In this document: positions 7,428-14,706 of the stretch, piece by piece
Numbering within the stretch: the first letter of the stretch is position 1
Layout: every line of letters begins with the position of its first letter
Assembly (NCBI GenBank): GCA_028869035.1
Contig: JAGWTL010000026.1
Span: 1 to 15,581, forward strand
Origin: Burkholderiales bacterium
GTDB taxonomy: Bacteria > Pseudomonadota > Gammaproteobacteria > Burkholderiales > Burkholderiaceae_C
Direction: 5' to 3'
Length of the DNA stretch: 15,581 nucleotides
Notes under the pieces: generated by a model
Databases searched by the model: none
Told to the model about the DNA's origin: nothing
The model's input: only the letters and a program-made list of their open reading frames with translations
Translations under genes and position numbers: made by a program

Positions 7428-8036
7428 ATGCGGGGCGTGACACGTCTCGGACTCACGGGCGGCATGGGCAGCGGCAAGAGCACCGTGGCCGGCATGCTGG
7501 CCGAACGTGGCGCCATCATCATTGACGCCGACGCCATCTCCCGCCAGACCACCGCAGCAGGTGGCCCAGCCATCGACGCCATCCGACGGGCCTTCGGTCC
7601 GGAATTCATCACAGTGGAAGGCGCACTGGACCGCGATCACATGCGTGCGCTGGTCTTCAGTGATGCCACAGCACGACAAAAGCTGGAGCAGATCGTGCAC
7701 CCGCTGGTCGGCCTGGAAACCCGGCGCCAGGCTCGGGCCGCCATCGAAGCTGGCCATGCCTGCATCGTCTTTGACATCCCCCTGCTGGTCGAATCCGCCC
7801 ATTGGCGGGCCGAGCTCGACCAGGTGCTGGTCGTGGACTGCCGCCCCCAGACCCAGATCGAGCGGGTGATGCAGCGCAACGGGCTCCGCCGTCACGAAGT
7901 CGAAAGCATCCTGGCCCAGCAGGTGAGCCGGCGCCGGCGCCTGCAAGCCGCCGATCTTGTGATCTGTAACGACGATCTGAGCCTGCCTGAATTGGCCGGC
8001 CTGGTCGGGCTGCTGGCCAGTCGCTTCGGGCTATGA
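7428..8036 (+). CDS. coaE: Dephospho-CoA kinase
   Basis: CoaE phosphorylates the 3'-hydroxyl of dephospho-CoA with ATP, the last step of coenzyme A synthesis, in the cytoplasm. The protein has 202 residues. It has P-loop GGMGSGKST (11-19), IDADAISRQ (32-40, substrate binding), FDIPLLVE (115-122) and the ADLVICND segment (175-182) before the C-terminal helix. ATG 7428 gives the usual spacing before the P-loop; a GTG three codons later (7437) is possible. No strong Shine-Dalgarno sequence precedes it, which fits translational coupling to pilD 3 bp upstream. The link pilD-coaE-zapD-yacG is widely conserved in Beta- and Gammaproteobacteria. Identity is secure. Confidence 0.96.
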   Translation: MRGVTRLGLTGGMGSGKSTVAGMLAERGAIIIDADAISRQTTAAGGPAIDAIRRAFGPEFITVEGALDRDHMRALVFSDATARQKLEQIVHPLVGLETRRQARAAIEAGHACIVFDIPLLVESAHWRAELDQVLVVDCRPQTQIERVMQRNGLRRHEVESILAQQVSRRRRLQAADLVICNDDLSLPELAGLVGLLASRFGL

Positions 8037-8058
8037 TTCGCCGTCGGGAAATACCAGC

Positions 8059-8814
8059 GTGATCACCTACGAATACCCTTTCAACGAACGCATCCGGACC
8101 TACCTGCGTTTGGAAAACCTGTTCCGCCGTCTGCTGGATCTGGTGGCACGCGATGAGGCACTCGATCACCACTACGCCCTGGCCAGTCTCTTCGAAGTCA
8201 TGGACGTGGGCGCCCGCGCCGATCTCAAAGCCGACGTGCTGCGCGACCTCGATCGCCAGAAACAGGTTTTGAACGGCTATCGCGGCAACCCGAGCATCGC
8301 CCAGGCCGTACTCGACGAAGTCCTGCAACAGATCGAGCATTGTCATAACCAGCTCGCCAGCCTCACAGGCAAGGCCGGCCATCACCTGACCGAGAATGAT
8401 TGGCTCATGAGCATACGCAGCCGCATCGGCATCCCGGGTGGCACCTGTGCCTTCGATCTGCCGGCCTATTACGCCTGGCAGCATGAAACGGGAGAGCAGC
8501 GCCGCGCCGACCTGCAAGGCTGGATCGCCACTCTGACCCCTCTGGCCGACGCCATCAGCCTGTTGCTGAGTCTGCTGCGTGACTCGGGTGTTGCACAAAA
8601 AGTCATGGCGTCGGGTGGTCAGTACCAGCAGCCCCTGCCCCAGGGACGCACTTTCCAACTGCTGCGCCTGAGCATCGATCCCGCCCTGGGCCTGATCCCC
8701 GAAATCAGCGGCAACCGCCTGATCGTCTCGATCCGGCTCATGCAGCTGCAGGACGATGACCGCCTGCATGCCAGCAACCAGGACGCGGCCTTCGACCTGA
8801 CGCTCTGCTCCTGA
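8059..8814 (+). CDS. zapD: Cell division protein ZapD (FtsZ-bundling)
   Basis: ZapD (formerly YacF, DUF1342) binds the C-terminal tail of FtsZ and bundles its protofilaments at the division ring. The 251 residues fit the family. The sequence opens with the signature YEYPFNERIRTYLRLE (4-19), followed by a helical region up to about 110 and a mixed alpha/beta part with GIPGGTCAFDLPAYYAW (124-140). The start is GTG at 8059, which places the signature at the usual distance; a partial Shine-Dalgarno GGGA lies about 11 bp upstream. It sits 22 bp after coaE and 28 bp before yacG in the same direction, and is probably in the operon. Identity is secure by motif; function is by homology. Confidence 0.95.
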   Translation: MITYEYPFNERIRTYLRLENLFRRLLDLVARDEALDHHYALASLFEVMDVGARADLKADVLRDLDRQKQVLNGYRGNPSIAQAVLDEVLQQIEHCHNQLASLTGKAGHHLTENDWLMSIRSRIGIPGGTCAFDLPAYYAWQHETGEQRRADLQGWIATLTPLADAISLLLSLLRDSGVAQKVMASGGQYQQPLPQGRTFQLLRLSIDPALGLIPEISGNRLIVSIRLMQLQDDDRLHASNQDAAFDLTLCS

Positions 8815-8842
8815 TCATCGTCTTCTTCCAGTGAGTTCGAGC

Positions 8843-9064
8843 ATGCCCCGCTCCGACGACAGTCTCCCCTCCGGAAAACCACGCCTGGTCACCTGCCCCA
8901 GCTGCGGCGGCGACAGCGTGTATGCCCCCAGCAACCCCTATCGCCCTTTCTGCAGCGAGCGCTGCAAGAAGATCGACCTGGGGGCCTGGGCCAGCGAGAG
9001 TTTCCGCATGCCAGCCGAAGCACCGCCGGACGACCAGGAATTTGGCGACCCCAAGCTGCAATAG
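8843..9064 (+). CDS. yacG: DNA gyrase inhibitor YacG (zinc protein)
   Basis: YacG is a small zinc-binding protein that binds GyrB and blocks DNA binding by gyrase (known from E. coli). From ATG 8843 it has 73 residues. Four zinc cysteines lie in CPSC (C18, C21) and CSERC (C37, C41), followed by the conserved IDLGAWASESF (44-54) and an acidic Pro-rich tail. The alternative GTG start at 8831 adds four residues (MSSS). The ATG is preferred because GTGAG lies 7 bp before it, but this is not certain. It is the last gene of the pilBCD-coaE-zapD-yacG run and converges on mutT, 25 bp away. Confidence 0.93.
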   Translation: MPRSDDSLPSGKPRLVTCPSCGGDSVYAPSNPYRPFCSERCKKIDLGAWASESFRMPAEAPPDDQEFGDPKLQ

Positions 9065-9080
9065 CCTGCAGCCCGATACG

Positions 9081-9100
9081 CCAAGGCCTTCAGGCTTTGG
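9081..9100. terminator. Hairpin in the yacG/mutT convergence, containing the mutT stop codon
   Basis: An 8-bp stem (CCAAGGCC with GGCTTTGG, one G-T pair) closes the 4-nt loop TTCA. The loop holds most of the mutT stop codon (9090-9092). It lies 16 bp after the yacG stop, so it could serve transcripts from both sides. There is no T-tract on either strand, so intrinsic termination would be weak. Confidence 0.4.
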
Positions 9101-9572
9101 TGACCACCTTGTGAGTGGCCCCAGTGTAGCCTCGCTCCTGCGCGAGCCACTGCAGGACCGGCACCGTGCCGGGCAGCACCGGCACCGACCGCACCGGCAG
9201 TTGTTCCCAGGCAGAAGACTGACCTTCGCGCATCTGCAGTTCTCCCTGCCAGACCGATACCTTGCAGAAATTCAGCCGCACGAGCGCATGCGGGTAATCC
9301 ACCAACTCCGTCTTCCAGGCCTCGATCCCCAGCGCCTCAATGCCCAGTTCCTCGTGCAGTTCACGCCGCAAGGCCTGGGCCACGCTTTCGCCGACCTCCA
9401 GTTTGCCGCCAGGGAATTCCCAGTAACCCGCATAGACTTTCCCGTCAGGCCGGGTGGTCAACAGGAAACGTCCGTCTGGCTGGATCAGCACGCCAACAGC
9501 GACTTCGGTCACCGGCCGGTCAACGCCACCTTCGCGCGGCCTGTCTCCGTCAGCGACCAGGGGCCGGCTCAT
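9090..9572 (-). CDS. mutT: Nudix hydrolase, MutT type (8-oxo-dGTP diphosphatase)
   Basis: MutT hydrolyses 8-oxo-dGTP to the monophosphate and so prevents A-to-C transversions. The 160-residue protein has a complete Nudix box, with G56, E62, R70, E71, E74, E75 and G77 in the pattern Gx5Ex7RExxEExG. It is preceded by AGYWEFPGG (48-56) as in MutT. Its ATG (9572-9570) overlaps the TGA of the upstream ATPase gene as ATGA, so the two are coupled. The first 20 residues are charged and not part of the fold; a GTG at 9512 would give 140 residues, closer to E. coli MutT (129), and cannot be excluded. Exact substrate is inferred from the family and locus, as mutT lies near secA in E. coli too. Confidence 0.88.
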   Translation of the reverse strand: MSRPLVADGDRPREGGVDRPVTEVAVGVLIQPDGRFLLTTRPDGKVYAGYWEFPGGKLEVGESVAQALRRELHEELGIEALGIEAWKTELVDYPHALVRLNFCKVSVWQGELQMREGQSSAWEQLPVRSVPVLPGTVPVLQWLAQERGYTGATHKVVTKA

Positions 9573-10447
9573 GCCCGGCCCGTGTGCTTGCCGGCGTAAT
9601 CCTTGGCGAACTGGTAGGCGACACGGCCGCTGCGGGAACCGCGCTCCAGCGCCCAGACCAGGGCTTCAGGCTGGGCCGCCGTGATGGCCGGCTCCGACAC
9701 ATCAAAGGACAACAACCACTGCGCCACGATGCTCAGATATTCATCCTGGCTGAAAGGATAGAAGCTGACCCACAGGCCAAAGCGCTCGGACAGGGAAATC
9801 TTTTCCTCCACCACCTCGCCGGGATGGATCTCGCCATCATCGGTATGCGTGTAGCTGAGGTTGTCCTTCATGTACTCGGGCAGCAGGTGACGGCGGTTGC
9901 TGGTCACGTAGATCAGCACATTGGCCGTGGTGGCCGCCACCGAGCCATCCAGGATGGACTTGAGCGCCTTGTAACCGGGCTCGCCCTCCTCGAAACTCAG
10001 GTCATCGCAGAAGACGATGAACTTTTCGGGGCGCTGGGACACGACTTCAACGATATCGGGCAAGTCCACCATGTCCGTTTTGTCGACCTCGATCAGGCGC
10101 AGGCCCTGGCCGGCATAGGTGTGCAGGCAGGCCCGGATCAGTGAAGACTTGCCGGTGCCGCGCGCGCCGGTCAGCAGCACGTTGTTGGCCGGCAGACCAC
10201 GCACGAACTGTTCGGTGTTGCGCTGGATTTTTTCCTTCTGCTGGTCGATTTCCCTTAGCTGGTCCAGCTTCATCTCTCCGACATGACGCACCGGCTCGAT
10301 GACACCGTGCCCCGAGCTGCGCTTGCGGTAGCGATAGGCAATGGACGCCTCCCAGTCGGGCTGGCTCAGGGGCTGGGGCAGGATGGCCTCGATGCGCAGC
10401 ATCAGCTGCTCAGCGCGTTCGAGCAAGCGTAAGAATTGTTCGTTCAT
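9569..10447 (-). CDS. AAA-type ATP-binding protein of the DUF815 family, function unknown
   Basis: The 292-residue protein has all parts of an AAA+ ATPase. These are Walker A GARGTGKSS (94-102), Walker B FIVFCDDL (143-150), sensor-1 VTSNRRH (181-187), a likely arginine finger in LSERFG (R222) and a sensor-2-like SGRVAYQFAKD (273-283). Residues 1-80 are largely helical and charged, with no membrane segment or signal peptide. I recognise the DUF815 family, which is widespread in proteobacteria but has no settled role that I know of. It lies between argJ (113 bp upstream, behind a hairpin-rich gap) and mutT, which it overlaps by 4 bp. No Shine-Dalgarno sequence precedes the ATG, and I see no convincing promoter in the gap. 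Confidence 0.85.
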   Translation of the reverse strand: MNEQFLRLLERAEQLMLRIEAILPQPLSQPDWEASIAYRYRKRSSGHGVIEPVRHVGEMKLDQLREIDQQKEKIQRNTEQFVRGLPANNVLLTGARGTGKSSLIRACLHTYAGQGLRLIEVDKTDMVDLPDIVEVVSQRPEKFIVFCDDLSFEEGEPGYKALKSILDGSVAATTANVLIYVTSNRRHLLPEYMKDNLSYTHTDDGEIHPGEVVEEKISLSERFGLWVSFYPFSQDEYLSIVAQWLLSFDVSEPAITAAQPEALVWALERGSRSGRVAYQFAKDYAGKHTGRA

Positions 10448-10465
10448 ATGGAAGACAGTTTATTC

Positions 10466-10494
10466 GCGGGCACCCGCAGAACCGGCTTTGCCGG
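10466..10494. repeat. Two short GC hairpins upstream of the DUF815 ATPase gene
   Basis: GCGGG-CA-CCCGC (10466-10477) and CCGGC-TTT-GCCGG (10482-10494) stand next to each other, 18 bp upstream of the ATPase ATG. Neither has a T-tract directly after it on the minus strand. They may help end argJ transcripts or form a structured 5' leader for the ATPase mRNA. Confidence 0.4.
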
Positions 10495-10503
10495 GCTGCT
10501 GGG

Positions 10504-10558
10504 TGCGCCCCCTCAAGGGGGGGTGGCGCAGCGAACGAAGTGAGCGACGCCTGGGGGT
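10504..10558. repeat. Candidate REP-like intergenic element between argJ and the ATPase gene
   Basis: The stretch begins with an inverted repeat: TGCGCC (10504-10509) with GGCGCA (10525-10530), and inner C and G runs around TCAAG. It continues through GCGAACGAAGTGAGCGACGCC and ends in TGGGGG just beyond the argJ stop. The layout (C-run, TCAA, G-run, a dyad-like middle, TGGGGG end) resembles intergenic repeats I recall from Comamonadaceae genomes. A partial relative lies at 2248-2275. It may also act as the argJ 3' end structure. Confidence 0.45.
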
Positions 10559-10560
10559 AT

Positions 10561-11790
10561 TCAAGATCTGTAGTCGGCGTTGATGGTGACGTACTCATGG
10601 CTGAAGTCACAGGTCCAGACCGTGTCCTCGGCCTGACCACGCCCCAGCACCACACGCACGGTGATCTCGCTCTGCTTCATCACGCGCTGCCCGTCTTCCT
10701 CGCGGTAGGACGGGTTGCGACCGCCCTGCACGGCGACATGCACATCGTCCAGGAAAAGATCGATGCGGCTCTGGTCCAGGTCGTCGATACCGGCGTAACC
10801 TACCGCCGCCAGAATGCGGCCCAGATTCGGATCACTCGCATAGAAAGCGGTCTTGACCAGGGGCGAATGCGCGATGGCATAAGCCACCAGCCGGCACTCC
10901 TCGGCCGTCTTGCCACCCTGCACGCGGATGGTGATGAATTTGGTGGCGCCCTCGCCATCGCGCACGATGGCCTGCGCCAGCTTGCGCGCCACCTCCAGCA
11001 TGGCGGTCTTCAACTGCCTGCCCTCCGCGCTGTCCAGCGACTCGATCACCGGATGCGCGGCCTGGTTGCTGGCGATGACAACAAAGGAATCATTGGTCGA
11101 GGTGTCGCCATCGACCGTCACACGGTTGAAGGAGCCTTCGGCCAGTTCGCGTGCCAGCTGCTGCATCAAGGCCGGGCTGACACGGGCATCGGTCGCCATA
11201 TAACCCAGCATGGTGGCCATATTGGGGCGGATCATGCCGGCGCCCTTGCTGATGCCGGTCACGCTGACCTTGACGCCGGCGATGACAAGCTGGGTACCGA
11301 AGGCTTTGGGCACGGTATCCGTGGTCATGATGCCTTCGGCTGCACGTGCCCAATTGTCCTCGCGCGCGTCGGCCAGCGCTGCGGGCAGACCAGCCTCGAT
11401 GCGATCGTGCGGCAGGGGCTCCATGATCACGCCGGTCGAAAAAGGCAGAACCTGCTCGGGCGCAATCTTCAACTCTCGGGCCAGGGCCGCACAGGTGCTG
11501 CGCGCCCGCGTCAGGCCTTCCTGCCCGGTGCCGGCATTGGCATTGCCGGTGTTGATGACCATGGCACGGATGCCGCGCCCTGCCGCCAGGTGCTCACGAC
11601 AGACCTGAACCGGCGCAGCGCAGAAGCGGTTCTGGGTGAAGACACCGGCAACGGACGCCCCCTCCTCCAGCAACACCACCGTCAGATCCTTGCGGTTCGC
11701 CTTGCGCACACCGGCTTCAGCCACACCGATGCGCACACCGGCGATGGGAAAGAGTTCAACGGGGTTGGGTGCAGACAGATTGACGGGCAT
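10561..11790 (-). CDS. argJ: Bifunctional ornithine acetyltransferase / N-acetylglutamate synthase
   Basis: ArgJ transfers the acetyl group from N-acetylornithine to glutamate, recycling it in arginine synthesis, and can also use acetyl-CoA. The 409 residues form one precursor that cuts itself into alpha and beta chains. The cleavage motif is KGAGMIRPNMATML (182-195), with T193 as the expected nucleophile and new N-terminus. STGVIMEPLP (118-127) supplies the oxyanion-hole residues, and DGDTSTNDS and a C-terminal DYRS match the family. Whether it also acts as a synthase cannot be told from sequence alone. It lies 34 bp downstream of secA in the same direction, with only a weak Shine-Dalgarno, so cotranscription is likely. 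Confidence 0.95.
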   Translation of the reverse strand: MPVNLSAPNPVELFPIAGVRIGVAEAGVRKANRKDLTVVLLEEGASVAGVFTQNRFCAAPVQVCREHLAAGRGIRAMVINTGNANAGTGQEGLTRARSTCAALARELKIAPEQVLPFSTGVIMEPLPHDRIEAGLPAALADAREDNWARAAEGIMTTDTVPKAFGTQLVIAGVKVSVTGISKGAGMIRPNMATMLGYMATDARVSPALMQQLARELAEGSFNRVTVDGDTSTNDSFVVIASNQAAHPVIESLDSAEGRQLKTAMLEVARKLAQAIVRDGEGATKFITIRVQGGKTAEECRLVAYAIAHSPLVKTAFYASDPNLGRILAAVGYAGIDDLDQSRIDLFLDDVHVAVQGGRNPSYREEDGQRVMKQSEITVRVVLGRGQAEDTVWTCDFSHEYVTINADYRS

Positions 11791-11824
11791 CTTGCAACTC
11801 GTATCAGAGGTTCGGGCGATCGGC

Positions 11825-14569
11825 TCAGCTCAGCTTGCCGTGACAGTGTTTGTATTTCTTGCCACTGCCGCAAGGGCAGGGCTCGTTGCGCCCGACACGC
11901 GCAACGGCAGCCACCTGGGTGGCAGTATCGACCGTGGTTTGCACTTCCCCGGTTTCGGTCGGCGCGGTATACGTCACGTTGGCAATGTGTTCGGCCTTGC
12001 TCTCCATGGCTTCAGCCGCCCGCTCGATCTGTTCGCTGGATTGCACCCGCACCGTCATCAGGACCTTGGTCACCTCGTTCTTGACGGAGTCCAGCAGTTG
12101 GCCGAAGAGCTCGAACGCTTCGCGCTTGTACTCCTGCTTGGGCTGCTTCTGTGCATATCCGCGCAGATGGATACCCTGACGCAGATAGTCCAGCGCACTC
12201 AGGTGCTCACGCCAATGAGTGTCGATGCTTTGCAGCAGCACCATGCGCTCGAACTGGGTGAAATTGCCGGCGCCGACCTGGGCCACCTTGGCTTCATAGG
12301 CTGCATGCGCAGCGGCGGTCACCTTCTCAAGAATATCTTCATCGCTGATCGCGCTGGCATTCTGAACCGCGCTTTGCAGCGGCACGTCAAGTTGCCACTC
12401 GTCATGCAATACTTTCTCGAGAGCAGGAATATCCCACTGTTCTTCAACGGATTCCTCGGGCACGAACTGGCGCACGAGGTCCATGAAGCAACCTTCGCGC
12501 AACGAAGCGATCTGGGTCGACAAGGCTTGCGCGTCGAGAATCGCGTTGCGCTGCTGGTAGATCACCTTGCGCTGGTCGTTGGCAACGTCATCGTATTCGA
12601 GCAGCTGTTTGCGGACGTCGAAGTTGCGGGCTTCGACCTTGCGCTGGGCGCTCTCGATGCTGCGCGTGACGATACCCGCCTCGATGGCCTCGCCCTCGGG
12701 CATCTTGAGGCGTTCCATGATGGCTCGCACGCGATCGCCTGCAAAAATGCGCATCAGCGCATCGTCCAGGCTCAGGTAGAAACGCGAAGAACCGGGGTCA
12801 CCCTGGCGGCCGGAGCGGCCGCGCAGCTGATTGTCGATACGGCGCGACTCGTGACGTTCGGTCGCGATGATGCGCAGGCCGCCCAGGGCCACGACCTTCT
12901 CGTGCTCCTGGTTCCACTGCACGCGCAGGGCATCGATCTGCTTGCGCCTGCCCGCCTCGTCCAGCGTTGTATCGGCCTCGACGGCCTCGATCGCCTTCTC
13001 GACGTTGCCGCCCAGCACGATGTCGGTGCCGCGGCCCGCCATGTTGGTGGCGATGGTGATCATCTTGCAGCGCCCGGCCTGCGCGATGATGTCTGCCTCG
13101 CGCGCGTGCTGCTTGGCATTGAGCACCTGGTGCGGCAACCTGGCCTTCTCCAGGAGCTGAGCGATGATCTCGGAGTTCTCGATCGAGGTGGTCCCCACCA
13201 GCACCGGCTGACCACGCTCGTAGCAATCGCGGATATCCGCGATTGCAGCCTCGTATTTTTCCCGTGTGCTCTTGTAGACACGGTCGAGCTGGTCATCGCG
13301 GCGGCTGAGCCTGTTCGGCGGGATCACCACGGTTTCCAGGCCGTAGATTTCCTGGAACTCGTAGGCCTCGGTATCGGCCGTGCCCGTCATGCCGGACAAC
13401 TTGCCATAGAGACGGAAATAGTTCTGGAAGGTGATGGAAGCCAGGGTCTGGTTCTCGGCCTGGATGGCCACGCCCTCCTTGGCTTCCACCGCCTGGTGCA
13501 AGCCGTCGCTCCAGCGGCGGCCCGTCATCAGACGGCCGGTGAATTCGTCCACGATGACCACTTCACCGTTTTGCACCACGTAGTGCTGGTCACGGTGGTA
13601 GAGATGCCGCGCCCGCAGACCCGCATACAGATGGTGCATCAGCGTGATATTGGCCGGGTCGTAGAGACTGGCGCCCTCGGGCAGCAGGCCGGCCTGGGCC
13701 AGCAGGGTCTCGGCCTTCTCGTGTCCCATCTCGGTCAGGAAGACCTGATGGCTTTTTTCATCAACCGTGAAGTCGCCCGGCGTGATGACGCCTTCGCCGG
13801 TGCGTGGATCGGCCTCTCCCTCCTGGCGCACCAGCCCTGGCACCAGTTTGTTGATGGCCACATACATGGCCGTATGGTCTTCCGCCTGACCGCTGATGAT
13901 CAGAGGTGTGCGCGCCTCGTCGATCAGGATGGAGTCCACCTCGTCAACGATGGCGTAGTTCAGACCACGCTGCACCCGGTCCGCCACCTCGTAGACCATG
14001 TTGTCACGCAGGTAGTCAAAGCCATACTCGTTGTTGGTGCCGTAGGTGATGTCGGCTTGGTAAGCCGCCTGCTTCTCCTCGCGCGACATCTGCGGGAGGT
14101 TTACCCCCACCGTCAGGCCCAGGAAGTTGTACAGGCGGCCCATCCACTGCGCATCGCGGTTGGCCAGATAGTCGTTGACGGTCACGACATGCACGCCCTT
14201 GCCGGTCAATGCATTGAGGTACACCGGCAACGTGGCGGTCAGTGTCTTGCCTTCACCCGTGCGCATTTCGGAGATCTTGCCCTGGTGCAGCGACATGCCC
14301 CCCATGAGCTGCACGTCGAAATGCCGCATCTTCATGACGCGCCTGGAGCCCTCCCTGACGACGGCGAAGGCCTCGGGCAGCAATGCCTCCAGACTTTCTC
14401 CTTTGCTGATGCGTTCGCGGAATTCTCCAGTCTTGGCCTGCAAGGCGGGGTCACTCAGCTTCTCGAACTCCGGCTCCAGCGCATTGATGCGGGCAACCGC
14501 GCCGCGGTACTGCTTGAGCAACCGGTCGTTTCGGCTGCCAAAAATTTTGGTGAGGATGTTGATGCCCAT
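11825..14569 (-). CDS. secA: Preprotein translocase ATPase SecA
   Basis: SecA is the ATPase that pushes unfolded preproteins through the SecYEG channel. From ATG 14569 the protein has 914 residues. NBD1 has MRTGEGKTLT (102-111, Walker A) and DEVDS (209-213, Walker B). The preprotein cross-linking region follows at about 228-370. NBD2 has NMAGRGTD (509-516) and QLRGRSGRQG (581-590). The C-terminal linker ends in a zinc site, CPCGSGKKYKHCH, with C898, C900, C909 and H910, which binds SecB. The frame extends 16 codons upstream to 14617, but those residues do not look like SecA, whereas MGINILTKIFGSRN matches the family start. It sits between an M23 peptidase gene and argJ, an order I recall from Burkholderiales. 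No SecM-like leader gene is visible. Confidence 0.98.
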   Translation of the reverse strand: MGINILTKIFGSRNDRLLKQYRGAVARINALEPEFEKLSDPALQAKTGEFRERISKGESLEALLPEAFAVVREGSRRVMKMRHFDVQLMGGMSLHQGKISEMRTGEGKTLTATLPVYLNALTGKGVHVVTVNDYLANRDAQWMGRLYNFLGLTVGVNLPQMSREEKQAAYQADITYGTNNEYGFDYLRDNMVYEVADRVQRGLNYAIVDEVDSILIDEARTPLIISGQAEDHTAMYVAINKLVPGLVRQEGEADPRTGEGVITPGDFTVDEKSHQVFLTEMGHEKAETLLAQAGLLPEGASLYDPANITLMHHLYAGLRARHLYHRDQHYVVQNGEVVIVDEFTGRLMTGRRWSDGLHQAVEAKEGVAIQAENQTLASITFQNYFRLYGKLSGMTGTADTEAYEFQEIYGLETVVIPPNRLSRRDDQLDRVYKSTREKYEAAIADIRDCYERGQPVLVGTTSIENSEIIAQLLEKARLPHQVLNAKQHAREADIIAQAGRCKMITIATNMAGRGTDIVLGGNVEKAIEAVEADTTLDEAGRRKQIDALRVQWNQEHEKVVALGGLRIIATERHESRRIDNQLRGRSGRQGDPGSSRFYLSLDDALMRIFAGDRVRAIMERLKMPEGEAIEAGIVTRSIESAQRKVEARNFDVRKQLLEYDDVANDQRKVIYQQRNAILDAQALSTQIASLREGCFMDLVRQFVPEESVEEQWDIPALEKVLHDEWQLDVPLQSAVQNASAISDEDILEKVTAAAHAAYEAKVAQVGAGNFTQFERMVLLQSIDTHWREHLSALDYLRQGIHLRGYAQKQPKQEYKREAFELFGQLLDSVKNEVTKVLMTVRVQSSEQIERAAEAMESKAEHIANVTYTAPTETGEVQTTVDTATQVAAVARVGRNEPCPCGSGKKYKHCHGKLS

Positions 14570-14640
14570 GAACGCCGCACCGCCCTGTCGGTCACGAAAA
14601 CCGGCGAGGCCGTGCAATCCTTATCAGTCTAGATGATGAG

Positions 14641-14701
14641 TGTCGCCAGCTAAGGCGACAGCTGTCCCCGGCGCCTGACAGTGCCGGGAGCGCGAAGCGC
14701 T
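14641..14701 (-). terminator. Cluster of three hairpins after the M23 peptidase gene
   Basis: Three stems lie between the M23 stop (14707) and secA (14569). They are AGCGC-GAA-GCGCT (14689-14701), CCCGGC with GCCGGG across a 10-nt loop (14667-14688), and TGTCGCC-AGCTAA-GGCGACA (14641-14660). None has a good T-tract on the minus strand. They could end or process the M23 transcript. The 71 nt from there to the secA ATG hold no clear promoter. Confidence 0.4.
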
Positions 14702-14706
14702 TGATT

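Noticed and set aside
11636..14632. A 998-codon open frame on the plus strand opposite secA
   Set aside because: It is codon-aligned with secA, so its stops would require TTA, CTA or TCA codons in secA, which high-GC genomes avoid. The translation has no family resemblance, whereas secA is unmistakable.
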